NCBI RefSeq assembly: GCF_900172275.1
Contig: NZ_FWFT01000002.1
Location: 682,001-746,000 of the forward strand
Direction of reading: 5' to 3'
Source of the DNA: Pseudooctadecabacter jejudonensis
Lineage (GTDB): Bacteria; Pseudomonadota; Alphaproteobacteria; Rhodobacterales; Rhodobacteraceae
Length of the DNA: 64,000 nucleotides
Of this stretch, positions 63,359-64,000 are shown piece after piece. Each line of letters begins with the position of its first letter. Positions within the stretch are counted from its first letter, which is position 1. Below the pieces are notes generated by a model. The model was not told the origin of the DNA. It made no database searches and saw only the letters and a list, made by a program, of their open reading frames with translations. Both the position numbers and the translations under genes were made by a program.

Positions 63359-64000
63359 ATGCTTGAACTTGGTGGCGGGGCCCCCGCGGGTGCGGATGAT
63401 TTGGTGAAGGACGGCGGCGACGCGACCTTTATGGAGGACGTGGTTGAGGCCTCCAAAGAGGTGCCGGTGATCGTCGATTTCTGGGCACCGTGGTGTGGGC
63501 CGTGCAAAACCCTTGGGCCCGCCTTGGAAGAGGTCGTCAAAAAGATGGGTGGCCGCGTGAAGATGGTGAAGGTCGATGTGGATCAGAACCAAGCTGTCGC
63601 GGGTCAGTTGCGGGTGCAATCCATCCCGACGGTGTATGCGTTTTTCAATGGCCAGCCCGTGGACGGGTTTCAGGGTGCCTTGCCCCCCAGTGAGGTTGAG
63701 GCGTTTGTGACCAAGATCGCCGATCTGGCGGGGGAGCCGGACAACGGTCTGGCCGATGCGATTGAGGCAGCGGAGGCGATGTTGACCGAAGGCGCTGCCG
63801 CTGATGCCGCCGAGACCTTTGCCGCGATTTTGGAAGAAGATGGCATGCATGCGGGGGCTGCCGGGGGGCTGATCCGGTCCTATCTGGCGATGGATGATCT
63901 GGATCAGGCGGAGGCCGTTTTGAATGGTGTCCCTGCCGAGATTCACGACGCTTCTGAAGTTGAGGCCGCACGGGCCGCTGTCGAATTGGCAAAACAAGCG
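63359..64000 (+). CDS. Thioredoxin-domain protein, CnoX/YbbN-like (3' end outside window)
   Basis: The visible 214 residues hold an N-terminal thioredoxin domain with WCGPC (C46, C49) and SIPTVYAFF for the cis-Pro, then a TPR-like helical part (from about residue 130) with alternating ETFAAILEEDG and AEAVLNGVP helices. That architecture is the CnoX/YbbN chaperedoxin type, which guards unfolded proteins during oxidative stress. GGAG lies 7-8 bases upstream of ATG 63359. The gene runs off the right edge. Confidence 0.9.
   Translation, partial: MLELGGGAPAGADDLVKDGGDATFMEDVVEASKEVPVIVDFWAPWCGPCKTLGPALEEVVKKMGGRVKMVKVDVDQNQAVAGQLRVQSIPTVYAFFNGQPVDGFQGALPPSEVEAFVTKIADLAGEPDNGLADAIEAAEAMLTEGAAADAAETFAAILEEDGMHAGAAGGLIRSYLAMDDLDQAEAVLNGVPAEIHDASEVEAARAAVELAKQA

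Overview
The window is a 64 kb stretch of a GC-rich alphaproteobacterial chromosome, most probably from the Rhodobacterales (Roseobacter group). The evidence is the cell-cycle DNA methylase CcrM next to rnhB, family proteins typical of this order (DUF721, DUF2125, DUF3576 and DUF4170 types), lpxK/waaA-like lipid A genes, a Rhodobacter-type porin, and an AlkB-type hydroxylase that fits a marine lifestyle. There are no rRNA genes, phage genes, transposases or CRISPR arrays. Genes are packed tightly: the longest stretch without a convincing gene is about 285 bases (6606-6888), and many neighbours overlap by 1 to 23 bases.

Layout. 1-5.0 kb: the end of a bc1 complex operon (petA, petB), two glutathione S-transferase-like genes, and the dapF-mtaB pair. 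5.1-8.6 kb: tRNA-Lys, a secreted SGNH hydrolase with a membrane protein, a TetR regulator with a striking inverted repeat, and an HSL-type esterase. 8.6-12.2 kb: an AraC regulator, a methyltransferase, a small beta-rich protein, and a LacI regulator. 12.3-14.3 kb: tRNA-Arg and a thuA/thuB-like pair. 14.3-21.3 kb: a complete leucine/isovalerate degradation operon (TetR-liuA-liuB-liuD-liuE-liuC). 21.5-25.4 kb: a succinate-semialdehyde dehydrogenase, then several poorly known exported proteins, including a membrane-anchored winged-helix protein. 25.4-30.7 kb: rnhB, ccrM, galE, an alkB-like gene and mutY. 30.7-36.5 kb: a DciA-like protein, a DsbA-like protein, and the lpxK-waaA-DUF4170-cysQ-pmbA series. 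36.5-39.7 kb: tandem DUF2125 paralogues. 39.8-43.7 kb: an SDR-enoyl-CoA hydratase pair, an MscS channel and a flavoprotein.

43.6-50.9 kb is a polysaccharide region: UDP-glucuronate 4-epimerase, UDP-glucose dehydrogenase, an undecaprenyl-type sugar transferase and an epimerase on the minus strand, facing a YjbH/YjbF secretion pair and a small YjbE-like secreted protein on the plus strand. With galE at 27 kb, these genes would supply and export an exopolysaccharide. 50.9-55.6 kb is the conserved DUF3576-leuS-lptE-holA operon, with a terminator-like hairpin just before leuS. 55.7-64 kb holds a porin, a YggS-type PLP protein, an L,D-transpeptidase-like protein, an EamA transporter, ribA, a CenR-like response regulator, an aminotransferase, xthA and a thioredoxin-domain protein cut by the right edge.

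The observations most worth following are: a membrane-anchored winged-helix regulator with an overlapping exported partner gene; a DapF whose second catalytic cysteine is serine; a Kdo-transferase-like protein without the usual catalytic glutamate motif; palindromic signals at tetR, the liu regulator and the porin gene; a possible attenuator before leuS; and the YjbE/F/H-type locus. No wholly new multi-gene system is evident. The membrane winged-helix pair is the best candidate for something undescribed.
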